Source of the DNA: an uncultured Clostridia bacterium
GTDB lineage: Bacteria > Bacillota > Clostridia > Christensenellales > Aristaeellaceae
Direction: 5' to 3'
Assembly: GCA_946042585.1 (NCBI GenBank)
Contig: CAMGDO010000026.1
Coordinates: 1 to 8,053, forward strand
DNA length: 8,053 bases
Shown here: piece by piece, positions 1 through 6,439 of the stretch
How positions within the stretch are numbered: position 1 is the stretch's first letter
Layout: each line of letters begins with the position of its first letter
Position numbers and translations under genes: made by a program
The notes under the pieces: generated by a model
Databases searched by the model: none
The model's input: only the letters and a program-made list of their open reading frames with translations
Told to the model about the DNA's origin: nothing

Positions 1-44
1 ATTCCTCTACGTCTCGTGGGCTCGGAGATGTGTATAAGAGACAG
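1..44 (+). other. Illumina Nextera adapter and index (sequencing artefact)
   Basis: Positions 11-44 match the 34-base Nextera read-2 transposase adapter, whose last 19 bases (26-44) are the Tn5 mosaic end. Positions 3-10 (TCCTCTAC) match the i7 index N712 as written in the adapter, and positions 1-2 (AT) fit the end of the P7 primer. This is library construct left on the contig end, not genomic DNA. The genome begins at about position 45. The adapter match is from memory of the published oligonucleotide sequences, and every base agrees. Confidence 0.98.
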
Positions 45-45
45 G

Positions 46-74
46 AAAAAGGATCTGTGCATACGCACAGATCC
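46..74 (-). terminator. Intrinsic terminator of rnpB
   Basis: On the minus strand a perfect 10-bp stem (GGATCTGTGC at 74-65 with GCACAGATCC at 60-51) closes a 4-base loop (64-61) and is followed directly by five T (50-46). It begins about six bases after the predicted 3' end of the RNase P RNA, so it ends that transcript and probably the whole dnaG operon. The T-tract is followed by one C and then the adapter, so any downstream extension is lost. Confidence 0.93.
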
Positions 75-79
75 ATGTA

Positions 80-409
80 AATGAGCGCAGACTGTAAGCC
101 GAGTTCTGTCGTGAATAGCCATCTATCTAGACGACCTGTCGCCAGGCCGTTCAAGCGATTACGAAGGCGGGCGAGCAACCCATAGCCTTCATCAATCTTG
201 CACCGGATGGGGTTTACATGACGGACGAGTTGCCAGGCCGCCGGTGTGCTCTTACCGCACCTTTCCACCCTTACCGGCTTTCGCCGGCGGTATATCTCTG
301 TTGCACTTGCCTTGGAGTCGCCTCCACCAGCCGTTAACTGGCATCCTGCTCTGCGGTGCTCGGACTTTCCTCATGCCCTATCAGGCATGCGGCTATTCAT
401 CTGCCTCAA
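80..409 (-). ncRNA. rnpB: RNase P RNA, type A, compact
   Basis: This is the catalytic RNA that removes 5' leaders from pre-tRNAs. Read on the minus strand it carries the conserved blocks GAGGAAAGTCCG (372-361), GTGCAACAGAGA, GGTAAGGGTG, GTGCGGTAAGAGC, and ACAGAACTCGGCTTA before the 3' end. Helices that can be drawn: P1 (about 408-399 with 91-82, one bulge), P2 (GAATAGCC 398-391 with GGCTATTC 120-113), a short P3 (389-384 with 377-372), a short P12 with GAAA loop (287-274), P15 (GAAGGC 190-185 with GCCTTC 168-163) holding the GGT motif that binds the tRNA CCA end (180-178), and P18 with a GCGA tetraloop (149-132). P16/P17 appear absent. At about 330 nt it is short for type A. The 5' end is inferred from P1 and lies about 11 bases after the zinc-ribbon gene's stop. 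No convincing promoter is visible before it, so it may be processed from the operon transcript. Confidence 0.96.
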
Positions 410-420
410 TTACGTCTTGT

Positions 421-1125
421 TTACAGCTGAATCAGCAGCCTTCCGCAGCTTTCGCATTCCACAGGCTTGCCGCTGCGCACCGTGCGGACAACCGCAGAGG
501 GAAGCGACATCCGGCAGCCGCCGCACTGATCATTGCTCAATTGCGCCAGCGGCGGCATGCTGTGCTGCTTAATGGCTTTATACTTCTCCATATATTCAGG
601 CTCAATGCCCTTGCTTCTTTCGGCTACGATTGCGCGAAGCTCTTCCAGCTTCTTTTTGCTTTCAGCATACTCCACGTCATATTTTGCCTTCAGATCATCA
701 TATTCCTTGCGCACATTGGCGGCGCGCTGAATAATATCACGGCGCTGTGCATCGCGATCTGCGCCATCCTTACGGATGCGGCGCACTTCCTGCTCATAGC
801 CGGAGATATTCTGCAAAAGGCGCTGCACTTCCTGAATGTAGGTCTGCACGTCGTCGCCGTTGTCAGGCCGGTTTTCTTCGTAGCGTTTGCTCAAAGCTTT
901 CAGCTGATCCTCAGCATGGGAAATCGCATCCTTCAGCGCATCGATTCGATCGCTCATCGCCTGCACTTCTTCCTCGATATGGGCATTGGCAGCCTTCTGC
1001 TCCCGCAGAAACTCCTGATGCTTAAGCAGCCTCTGACGGGTCGGAGAACGCTTCATTGCGTTTTCCTGACGCTCGGCTTCCACATCGGCCTGCTGATAAC
1101 TCCAAAGCAATTCAAGTTGAGACAT
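421..1125 (-). CDS. Coiled-coil C4 zinc-ribbon protein (zf-RING_7/DUF164 family)
   Basis: The 234-residue protein has a long, charged, Lys/Glu/Gln-rich helical region (about residues 10-175) with the look of an antiparallel coiled coil, followed by a C-terminal zinc ribbon with CxxC pairs at Cys201/Cys204 and Cys224/Cys227 and the family's GGC-x-M-x-LP segment after the first pair. Helicobacter HP0958 (FlgZ) is the best-known relative. The general function in Firmicutes and Actinobacteria is not established, and nucleic-acid or protein scaffolding is only a guess. The ATG start follows a TGGAGG site (1137-1132) with 6-base spacing that sits directly after the Nif3 stop codon, so the two genes are tightly coupled (12-base gap). 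The gene is a frequent neighbour of Nif3 genes. Its stop codon is about 11 bases before rnpB, with no terminator between them. Confidence 0.9.
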   Translation of the reverse strand: MSQLELLWSYQQADVEAERQENAMKRSPTRQRLLKHQEFLREQKAANAHIEEEVQAMSDRIDALKDAISHAEDQLKALSKRYEENRPDNGDDVQTYIQEVQRLLQNISGYEQEVRRIRKDGADRDAQRRDIIQRAANVRKEYDDLKAKYDVEYAESKKKLEELRAIVAERSKGIEPEYMEKYKAIKQHSMPPLAQLSNDQCGGCRMSLPSAVVRTVRSGKPVECESCGRLLIQL

Positions 1126-1137
1126 GTAGAACCTCCA

Positions 1138-1923
1138 TTACTGTTCCGTCTGCGTGCCGAACGGCTTGCATGCGGAGGGATAAACAACCACATTATATTT
1201 TAACGCATACATCGCGTTTTGTAAAGCCCCTGCCAGCTTGTCAACCAGCAAGGCTTCTGTGCCGTAATGACCTCCGCCGAAAATGACAAACCCGCTGCCG
1301 GCAGCCGCCAGCGCATGATGATGCCGCACTTCGCCCGTCAGATACCCCTGTGCTCCCAGTGCTCGCGCCTGTTCATAGCCTTCGTCATACGCGCCGCCGC
1401 ATATTCCCAGCGTGCTGATGGGTGTTTCCGGATGTCCATATAGATAGACCATCTCGCCTTCCACATCACTGATTTGTTTTTTCAGCTGCACTGCCGGCAC
1501 TTTTCCTTCAGGCAGATCTCCCAATATGATGAAGTCCTCCTGCCGGACATTCTGCAAATGCAATTTCTCAGCCAGCACGGCGCTGCCGCTGTAATCCTTC
1601 GAGCGGTCAAGATTGGTATGAGCTGCTATCAGACTGATGCGCTGCCGAATCATTTCGGACAGAACACCGCCCTCGTAGTCCTCTTCGATGATCCTTTTTG
1701 TACTGCGAAACATCAGCGGATGATGCGTGATAATCAACTGAGCCTGCAGACTGATCGCTTCCTGTACCACTTCAGGCGTTGCGTCCAGCGCAACCAGAAT
1801 GCGTTCCACGGGCGCATACATGCTGCCAATCAGCAAACCGACGTTATCATAGCTCTCTGCGGTGTCAAAAGGTGCGATTTCATTCAGCCAGTCATACAGC
1901 GTCTGTACGGTTGCCCGTTTCAT
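1138..1923 (-). CDS. Nif3-like dinuclear metal center protein
   Basis: The protein is about 261 residues and belongs to the Nif3/YbgI/YqfO family, which forms toroidal hexamers with a two-metal site. The metal ligands are all visible: the pair His67-His68 in ITHHP, His102 and Asp106 in AAHTNLD, and His219 and Glu223 in GGGHYGTE, with the same spacing as in E. coli YbgI. The family signature YDNVGLLIG is at residues 25-33 and TGEVRHH near residue 200. It is the short form, lacking the central extra domain of B. subtilis YqfO. The biochemical role of the family is unsettled; hydrolase activity has been suggested. The start lies inside trmK. I chose the ATG at 1923, which has GGGAGG 9 bases upstream; a TTG one codon earlier (1926) has 6-base spacing and is equally possible. 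The start region overlaps trmK by 32 bases, pointing to translational coupling. The trmK-Nif3 pair (yqfN-yqfO) is conserved in Firmicutes. Confidence 0.93.
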   Translation of the reverse strand: MKRATVQTLYDWLNEIAPFDTAESYDNVGLLIGSMYAPVERILVALDATPEVVQEAISLQAQLIITHHPLMFRSTKRIIEEDYEGGVLSEMIRQRISLIAAHTNLDRSKDYSGSAVLAEKLHLQNVRQEDFIILGDLPEGKVPAVQLKKQISDVEGEMVYLYGHPETPISTLGICGGAYDEGYEQARALGAQGYLTGEVRHHHALAAAGSGFVIFGGGHYGTEALLVDKLAGALQNAMYALKYNVVVYPSACKPFGTQTEQ

Positions 1924-2566
1924 CAACCAATTCCTCCCTGATCCATGTCAGCTGTGTTTCATGCCCCTGCTCGCAGGCGACAACGCCCTCCCGCCACATC
2001 AGGTATTGCTGCCAAAGCGGCGGCTTTAATTTCAAAAGGCATGGACCCAGATACAGCTCTTTCTCGCTGTAAGCGGCAGAGCCGCTCTCTGCCCGCATTA
2101 ACACATAAAACCTTCCCTTTGCCCGCACGATGCGCTCCTGCGCAACATGATAGCCAATCTCCGTCAAAGTTTTTCGAACCAGCGGAATATCTGTGTGCGA
2201 GGACAGCACCAGTGCAGCGCCACCAAGAAGACCATGTGCGCTCAACAGGATTTTGCTGATCAGCTGCCCGCCCATTCCGCAGATGGCAGCGCATTGTATA
2301 GTCCCTTCCATTCCCCGCAGCGCTTCCAGACCATTGGCTACACGAAATACAGCGCGTTCTTCCAGCTGATGCAGCTTCATCAGTCTGCGCGCCTTGTCAA
2401 GAGAATCCGCGCTGACATCGGAAACAAGCATCTTTCTACACTTTTCGCTGTGCAGCAGATAACACGACAACCGCCCATGATCGGCGCCAATATCAGCGCC
2501 AAAGTCACAGGCGGTAAACAGGTCGGCAGCGGCCTGCAGTCTTTCATCCAGTTGAGGATATCGCAC
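1892..2566 (-). CDS. trmK: tRNA (adenine(22)-N1)-methyltransferase
   Basis: TrmK (YqfN, COG2384) methylates N1 of A22 in the tRNA D-arm using S-adenosylmethionine. The 224-residue product has the Rossmann-type motif I, ADIGADHGRLS (residues 24-34), an acidic residue after strand 2 (VSDVS, about 48-52), the characteristic CGMGG at 96-100 (usually AGMGG), and LSSHTDIPLVR, which corresponds to the family's LSPQ-type segment. The C-terminal part is helical, as usual. The start is GTG at 2566-2564; the GGAG of its ribosome binding site is inside the last codons of rpoD, leaving 3 bases between the rpoD stop and this start. It overlaps the Nif3 gene at its 3' end. The dnaG-sigA-trmK order matches B. 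subtilis closely. I regard the function as well supported by motif and context, although no enzyme data bear on this copy. Confidence 0.92.
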   Translation of the reverse strand: MRYPQLDERLQAAADLFTACDFGADIGADHGRLSCYLLHSEKCRKMLVSDVSADSLDKARRLMKLHQLEERAVFRVANGLEALRGMEGTIQCAAICGMGGQLISKILLSAHGLLGGAALVLSSHTDIPLVRKTLTEIGYHVAQERIVRAKGRFYVLMRAESGSAAYSEKELYLGPCLLKLKPPLWQQYLMWREGVVACEQGHETQLTWIREELVDETGNRTDAV

Positions 2567-2569
2567 GGC

Positions 2570-3760
2570 TTACTCCAGATAGTCCTTCAGCTTTTTGCTG
2601 CGGCTGGGATGACGCAGCTTGCGAAGCGCCTTTGCTTCGATCTGGCGAATTCGCTCGCGGGTAACCTTGAATTCCCGGCCAACCTCTTCCAGCGTACGCT
2701 GATTGCCGTCATCCAGACCAAAGCGCAGCCGCAGCACCTTCTCTTCTCTGGGGGTCAGCGTGTTGAGGACATCCCAAAGCTGCTCACGCATCAAGGAATG
2801 AGAAGCGGCCTCGGCAGGGGCAGGCGCGTCATCATCAGGAATAAAATCGCCCAGATGGCTATCTTCTTCTTCACCGATTGGCGTTTCCAGCGAAACAGGC
2901 TCCTGCGCAATCTTGATAATCTCTCGCACCTTAGCGTCGCTGATCCCCATCGTTTTGGCAATTTCTTCGGGCGTAGGTTCACGACCATACTCCTGCAGGA
3001 GCTGACGGGAAACGCGAATCAGCTTATTGATGGTTTCCACCATATGCACGGGAATGCGGATGGTGCGCGCCTGATCTGCAATTGCGCGGGTGATGGCCTG
3101 ACGAATCCACCAGGTGGCATAGGTCGAAAACTTATAGCCTTTTCGATAATCGAATTTTTCAACAGCCTTTATCAGACCCAGATTGCCCTCCTGAATCAAA
3201 TCAAGGAACAGCATGCCGCGGCCGACATAGCGCTTGGCAATAGAAACTACCAGGCGCAGGTTGGCTTCAGCCAGCAGGCGTTTTGCCTGTGTGCCGTCCT
3301 CAACGGTCTTCTGATACTGCGCTATCTCCTCATCCTTCAGCGGCTCGCCCTGCTCATTCACGCCCTTTTTGAGCATCTGCTTGGCTGCTTCGCCGTTTTC
3401 CATCCGGATGGCGATATTGATTTCCTCATCCGCGCTCAAAAGCGGCACCTTGCCGATTTCCTTGAGATACATCCGCACCGGGTCATCAATGCTGATGCCC
3501 TCGGGCATGGACAGATCAAGATCCTCCGTGTCAATAACGGCTTCCTGGCTCTGCTGCGCTGCATCGGCGGCATCGGCGTCACGGATCACCTCGACGCCCA
3601 TTGCTTCGAGCGTTTCCAGCACCATGTCAAATTGCTCAGGGTCAATTTCTATGGTGGAAAGCTTGGTGATGATTTCATCATAGGTCATCGTGCCCTTCGC
3701 TTTCCCCTGCTTCAAAAGCTCATTGAGTTTATTGATTTTCTTATCAGGCTGAGTGCTCAA
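2570..3760 (-). CDS. rpoD: RNA polymerase primary sigma factor (sigma-70/SigA)
   Basis: This is the housekeeping sigma factor that directs RNA polymerase to -10/-35 promoters. In the 396-residue form, a region 1.1-like segment spans about 10-60, an acidic linker 61-90, region 1.2 ([12 protein letters not shown]) 92-121, region 2 about 164-232 with the core-binding and melting motifs [18 protein letters not shown] and [13 protein letters not shown], region 3 about 240-315, and region 4 about 325-390 with the helix-turn-helix [19 protein letters not shown] chose the TTG at 3760-3758 because AAAGGAG stands 8 bases upstream; a TTG at 3778 would add six residues, overlap the dnaG stop, and has no ribosome binding site. 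The length is close to the roughly 370 residues of B. subtilis SigA. It follows dnaG by 14 bases and shares its transcript. There is no internal terminator to trmK. Confidence 0.97.
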   Translation of the reverse strand: MSTQPDKKINKLNELLKQGKAKGTMTYDEIITKLSTIEIDPEQFDMVLETLEAMGVEVIRDADAADAAQQSQEAVIDTEDLDLSMPEGISIDDPVRMYLKEIGKVPLLSADEEINIAIRMENGEAAKQMLKKGVNEQGEPLKDEEIAQYQKTVEDGTQAKRLLAEANLRLVVSIAKRYVGRGMLFLDLIQEGNLGLIKAVEKFDYRKGYKFSTYATWWIRQAITRAIADQARTIRIPVHMVETINKLIRVSRQLLQEYGREPTPEEIAKTMGISDAKVREIIKIAQEPVSLETPIGEEEDSHLGDFIPDDDAPAPAEAASHSLMREQLWDVLNTLTPREEKVLRLRFGLDDGNQRTLEEVGREFKVTRERIRQIEAKALRKLRHPSRSKKLKDYLE

Positions 3761-3768
3761 TGCCGCCG

Positions 3769-3775
3769 CTCCTTT
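3769..3775 (-). promoter_or_regulatory. Ribosome binding site that fixes the rpoD start
   Basis: AAAGGAG (3775-3769 on the minus strand) is complementary to the 16S 3' end and lies 8 bases before the TTG at 3760. If translation began at the upstream TTG (3778), this site would be buried inside the coding region and the true start would lack one. Confidence 0.8.
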
Positions 3776-5523
3776 CAATGCATCGCGCGCTTTATCCGCG
3801 CCAGTTCGTTGGACAAAGTCATCATTTCTTTTAATGCAATGCTTTTATCTTCTGTGCTCATGCTATCAAGGCTTGATTTCAGCTGCTCAATCTGCTGCTG
3901 AAGGCGCGCAATGCGAATGGTTCTGAGGCAGTCCTCCGCCATGGCCGCGGCATTTTCCTCGGTGATTTCCGCATTCAGCGAAAATGCTTCGCTGGCATTC
4001 GTCCGTTCCTGCTCGCTTTCGCATTCAGCCAGTATTGCCGCCGGCGCCATCCCGCGTAGAAGCTTCTGAGCGAGTTTTTGAAGAAATGGTTCATCAAAAT
4101 CCTCGGCTTTTACCGCCTCCGGCGGCATGTGTCCGCTGGCAATCAGAGCGATCAGCGTTTTTTCGGGTCGGGATTGCTTTTCGTCGTTTTTTCGTCGTAA
4201 GGATACCTTTTCCCGCGGTGCAGTGGGCTTGGCAGCTGATGGGATATGAATGCCCATCTGCATCAGCAGCACTTCGCGGGAAAAACCCGTTTGAACAGCC
4301 AGCATCTGCAGATAATTCTCCAGTTCGACCGGTTCGGACACCTTTGTCAGAATCTGCGCGCAGCGTTTTGCATATTCCATGCGCCCCTCGCTTTCGCTCA
4401 GATCCAGCCCCTCTTTTGCCCGCTGCATGCGATATTCCGGCGCGCGCATCGGCCGCAGCCTGGCAAATTCCTCCATTCCCCGTTCCCGAACAAACTCGTC
4501 AGGATCCAGATCATCAGGAAAGAACAGTACGCGTGCAGGAATGCCTTCCTGCTCAAAAATATCCAGAGCGCGCATAATGGCGTGCTGACCTGCGCTGTCG
4601 CCATCATAGGATACCCAGATTTCCGGCGCATACCGCTTCAGAAATCGCGCCTGTTCATTGGTGAGCGCCGTGCCCAGCGTGGCGACGACCCCTGTAATGC
4701 CGTGCTGAATCAGGGCAACGACATCCATATATCCTTCCACCAGGATGATGCGTTTCAAATCTCTTTGTTTCTTCAAAAGATTTGCCGCATACACGCCCTT
4801 TCGCTTGTTGAAAACCGGAGTGTCGGATGTGTTGAGATATTTGGGCTGCGCATTGCCCATCGCACGTCCGCCAAAGCCCAGCACATGCCCCTGTATATCG
4901 ATGATCGGAAAGATCGCACGGTTTCTGAACATATCAAACCGTGTTTCATCTTTTACAATCGTAAGACCCGCCAGCCGCAGTTCTTCTTGTGAATAGCCCT
5001 TTTGCTCCAAAGCGCGCGTCAGCGCATCCCATTCCTCCGGCGCAGCGCCCAGTCCAAACTTTCTGATTGTGCCGTCATCCAGCCCACGCTTGTGCAGATA
5101 ATCGAGAATCTTCTGGTTTTCGGGCAGCCACAGCTGTGCATGATACCATTTTGCTGCCTCACGATTTGCATTGAGCAGCCTTTCCTGCTGGCTGCGCCGC
5201 CGTTCATAATCCGGATCCTCCTGCGTCTCGGGAACGGGCATGTGCATTTGTCCTGCAAGGTATTCAATGGCTTCGCGGTATGTCAGCCGTTCCATTTCCT
5301 CCACAAACTGCACTGCGTTGCCGCCGGCTTTGCAACCAAAGCAATAATACAGGTTCTGTTCAGCATTGACAGAAAAGGACGGCGTCTTTTCATGATGGAA
5401 AGGACACAGCCCCCAGTATCTCGATCCGTTTTTCTTCAATGGAACATAAGAGGAAACGATCTGTACGATATCCAGGCGTGAATAGAAATCATCCATCCAT
5501 GCCGCGGGAAATCTCCCGGCCAT
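3775..5523 (-). CDS. dnaG: DNA primase
   Basis: DnaG makes the RNA primers for Okazaki fragments at the replication fork, with the DnaB-type helicase as partner. The 582-residue product has the N-terminal CHC2 zinc domain with ligands Cys40, His43, Cys61 and Cys64 ([11 protein letters not shown] and [10 protein letters not shown]), the RNA-polymerase-basic segment FRNRAIFPI (199-207) with GFGGR (216-220), and the TOPRIM catalytic core with Glu263 (LVEGYMDV), Asp307/Asp309 (SYDGDSAG) and the acidic cluster DDLDPDE (337-343). The last 140 or so residues form a divergent helical C-terminal domain, expected to bind the helicase. Length is normal for the family. The ATG is preceded by AAGGGGG at 7-base spacing. 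It is the first gene after the trmD terminator and heads the dnaG-rpoD operon, an ancient association also seen in E. coli and B. subtilis. Confidence 0.97.
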   Translation of the reverse strand: MAGRFPAAWMDDFYSRLDIVQIVSSYVPLKKNGSRYWGLCPFHHEKTPSFSVNAEQNLYYCFGCKAGGNAVQFVEEMERLTYREAIEYLAGQMHMPVPETQEDPDYERRRSQQERLLNANREAAKWYHAQLWLPENQKILDYLHKRGLDDGTIRKFGLGAAPEEWDALTRALEQKGYSQEELRLAGLTIVKDETRFDMFRNRAIFPIIDIQGHVLGFGGRAMGNAQPKYLNTSDTPVFNKRKGVYAANLLKKQRDLKRIILVEGYMDVVALIQHGITGVVATLGTALTNEQARFLKRYAPEIWVSYDGDSAGQHAIMRALDIFEQEGIPARVLFFPDDLDPDEFVRERGMEEFARLRPMRAPEYRMQRAKEGLDLSESEGRMEYAKRCAQILTKVSEPVELENYLQMLAVQTGFSREVLLMQMGIHIPSAAKPTAPREKVSLRRKNDEKQSRPEKTLIALIASGHMPPEAVKAEDFDEPFLQKLAQKLLRGMAPAAILAECESEQERTNASEAFSLNAEITEENAAAMAEDCLRTIRIARLQQQIEQLKSSLDSMSTEDKSIALKEMMTLSNELARIKRAMH

Positions 5524-5544
5524 CGCCCGTCCCCCTTTCTGTTA

Positions 5545-5571
5545 CGAATGAGTATTCGCCGTGAAACGAAT
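5545..5571 (-). promoter_or_regulatory. Three-part repeat in the dnaG leader
   Basis: On the minus strand the leader has ATTCG (5571-5567), CGAAT (5558-5554) and ATTCG (5549-5545). The middle arm can pair with either neighbour, giving two mutually exclusive small hairpins. The second one (CGAAT-ACTC-ATTCG) also resembles the Gram-positive LexA box layout CGAAC-N4-GTTCG, with one symmetric mismatch per half. It lies about 20 bases before the dnaG start codon. Function is inferred only from the sequence and may be coincidence. Confidence 0.3.
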
Positions 5572-5593
5572 TTTTCCTGCCTGAGTACGTAAC

Positions 5594-5653
5594 AATATTG
5601 CCCGATTTGACGAAAAATGTCTGATTCTGTGTTTTCATACTGAATACTGTCAG
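5594..5653 (-). promoter_or_regulatory. Candidate promoter region of the dnaG-rpoD operon
   Basis: A promoter is expected here because a terminator ends the upstream operon and dnaG follows. Two weak sigma-A matches are visible on the minus strand: CTGACA (5653-5648), 18-base spacer, CAGAAT (5629-5624); and CAGACA (5623-5618), 18-base spacer, AATATT (5599-5594). The first has the better -35 element and directly follows the T-tract of the trmD terminator. Neither -10 element is good, so the exact site is uncertain. Confidence 0.35.
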
Positions 5654-5688
5654 AAAAAACAAAAAGAGGGCGATGCCCCCTCTTTTTT
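5654..5688 (-). terminator. Intrinsic terminator after trmD
   Basis: On the minus strand AGAGGG (5683-5678) pairs with CCCTCT (5670-5665) around a 7-base loop, flanked by A- and T-runs that extend the stem by four pairs, followed by TTTT-G-TTTTTT (5664-5654). It begins 10 bases after the trmD stop. The plus strand also shows a T6 tract, so it could work in both directions, but no plus-strand gene needs it. It separates the rpsP-trmD block from the dnaG operon. Confidence 0.92.
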
Positions 5689-5698
5689 GCGGCTTCTC

Positions 5699-6439
5699 TT
5701 AAGGCTGAACCTGTTCCATCTGCTCCGCCAGCCATGCGCGTTCCTTCTCCGTCACAGGCGCGGCAGCGAGCAGATCGGGACGCAGCTTTGCCGTAATAAG
5801 CAAGGACTGTTCCCTGCGCCACTGATTGATCTTTTTATGATCGCCATTGAGCAATACATCCGGCACTTCCATATCCTCAAATACCCTTGGACGGGTATAT
5901 TGCGGATACTCAAGCAGTCCTGCGGAAGAAAAGCTTTCGTCTGCAGCGCTTTCCGAGCTGCCAAGAACGCCCGGAACCAGCCGTGAGACGCAGTCAATCA
6001 GCACCATCGCAGCCGTTTCACCGCCTGTCAGCACATAATCGCCAATGGACACTTCCATATCTATGTATTTGTCCAGGACCCGCTGATCCACGCCCTCATA
6101 GTGCCCGCATAGAATCACCAGATTTTCTTCCTTGGCAAGCTGCTGCGCCATTTCCTGCGTCAGTGTTTTACCTCTCGGGCTCATATAGATACGCTTTCCG
6201 TGAAATGGCTCGGGCGCAACGGCGCGCATGGCGTCGGCGATGGGCTGAGGCATCATCAGCATGCCTGCTCCACCGCCAAAGGGATAGTCGTCCGTGTTTT
6301 TGTGCTTGCTTACAGAGAAAGGCCGGATATCCGTGGCATGAACGTCAATCAGCCTGTTCGCGCGCGCACGGCCGATGATGCTGGCGTCCAGAAAGGATGA
6401 AAACATTTCCGGGAAAATTGTCAGCAGTTCAATCTTCAA
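5699..6439 (-). CDS. trmD: tRNA (guanine(37)-N1)-methyltransferase
   Basis: TrmD methylates G37 next to the anticodon, which prevents +1 frameshifting; it is a dimeric SPOUT enzyme with a deep trefoil knot that holds S-adenosylmethionine. In the 246-residue form the family's start KIELLTIFPEMF is at 2-13, the YPFGGGAGM segment at 52-60, the knot motifs LCGHYEGVDQRV at 110-121 and SIGDYVLTGGE at 131-141, the conserved Arg153 and the ADESF acid (Asp167) follow, and the C-terminal domain has YTRP and LLNGDHKKINQWRRE. I chose a TTG start at 6439-6437 because GGAGGTG (6453-6447) stands 7 bases upstream and homologues begin at this point; the longer reading frame to 6478 adds 13 atypical residues. 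The start overlaps rimM by 11 bases. A terminator follows at once, where rplS is usually found. Confidence 0.96.
   Translation of the reverse strand: MKIELLTIFPEMFSSFLDASIIGRARANRLIDVHATDIRPFSVSKHKNTDDYPFGGGAGMLMMPQPIADAMRAVAPEPFHGKRIYMSPRGKTLTQEMAQQLAKEENLVILCGHYEGVDQRVLDKYIDMEVSIGDYVLTGGETAAMVLIDCVSRLVPGVLGSSESAADESFSSAGLLEYPQYTRPRVFEDMEVPDVLLNGDHKKINQWRREQSLLITAKLRPDLLAAAPVTEKERAWLAEQMEQVQP

Noticed and set aside
26..44. Tn5 mosaic end, which might be read as a natural transposon end
   Set aside because: It is joined to Nextera adapter and index bases and lies at the contig tip, so it comes from library preparation.
244..1203. 319-codon open frame on the plus strand opposite RNase P RNA and the zinc-ribbon gene
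   Set aside because: It runs across a structured RNA gene and the gene next to it; its long hydrophobic runs mirror the coiled-coil codons on the other strand. It has no independent support.
2147..3901. 584-codon open frame on the plus strand opposite trmK and rpoD
   Set aside because: It is antisense to two clearly conserved genes, has no ribosome binding site, and its product has no recognisable domain pattern. Codon bias of the real genes explains the absence of stops.
5545..5558. Confident call of a LexA operator
   Set aside because: The palindrome departs from the CGAAC-N4-GTTCG box at one position in each half, so it is kept only as a low-confidence lead.
5524..5698. Possible small gene or tRNA between trmD and dnaG
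   Set aside because: No cloverleaf or convincing short frame with a ribosome binding site was found; the stretch is explained by a terminator, weak promoter matches and a leader repeat.
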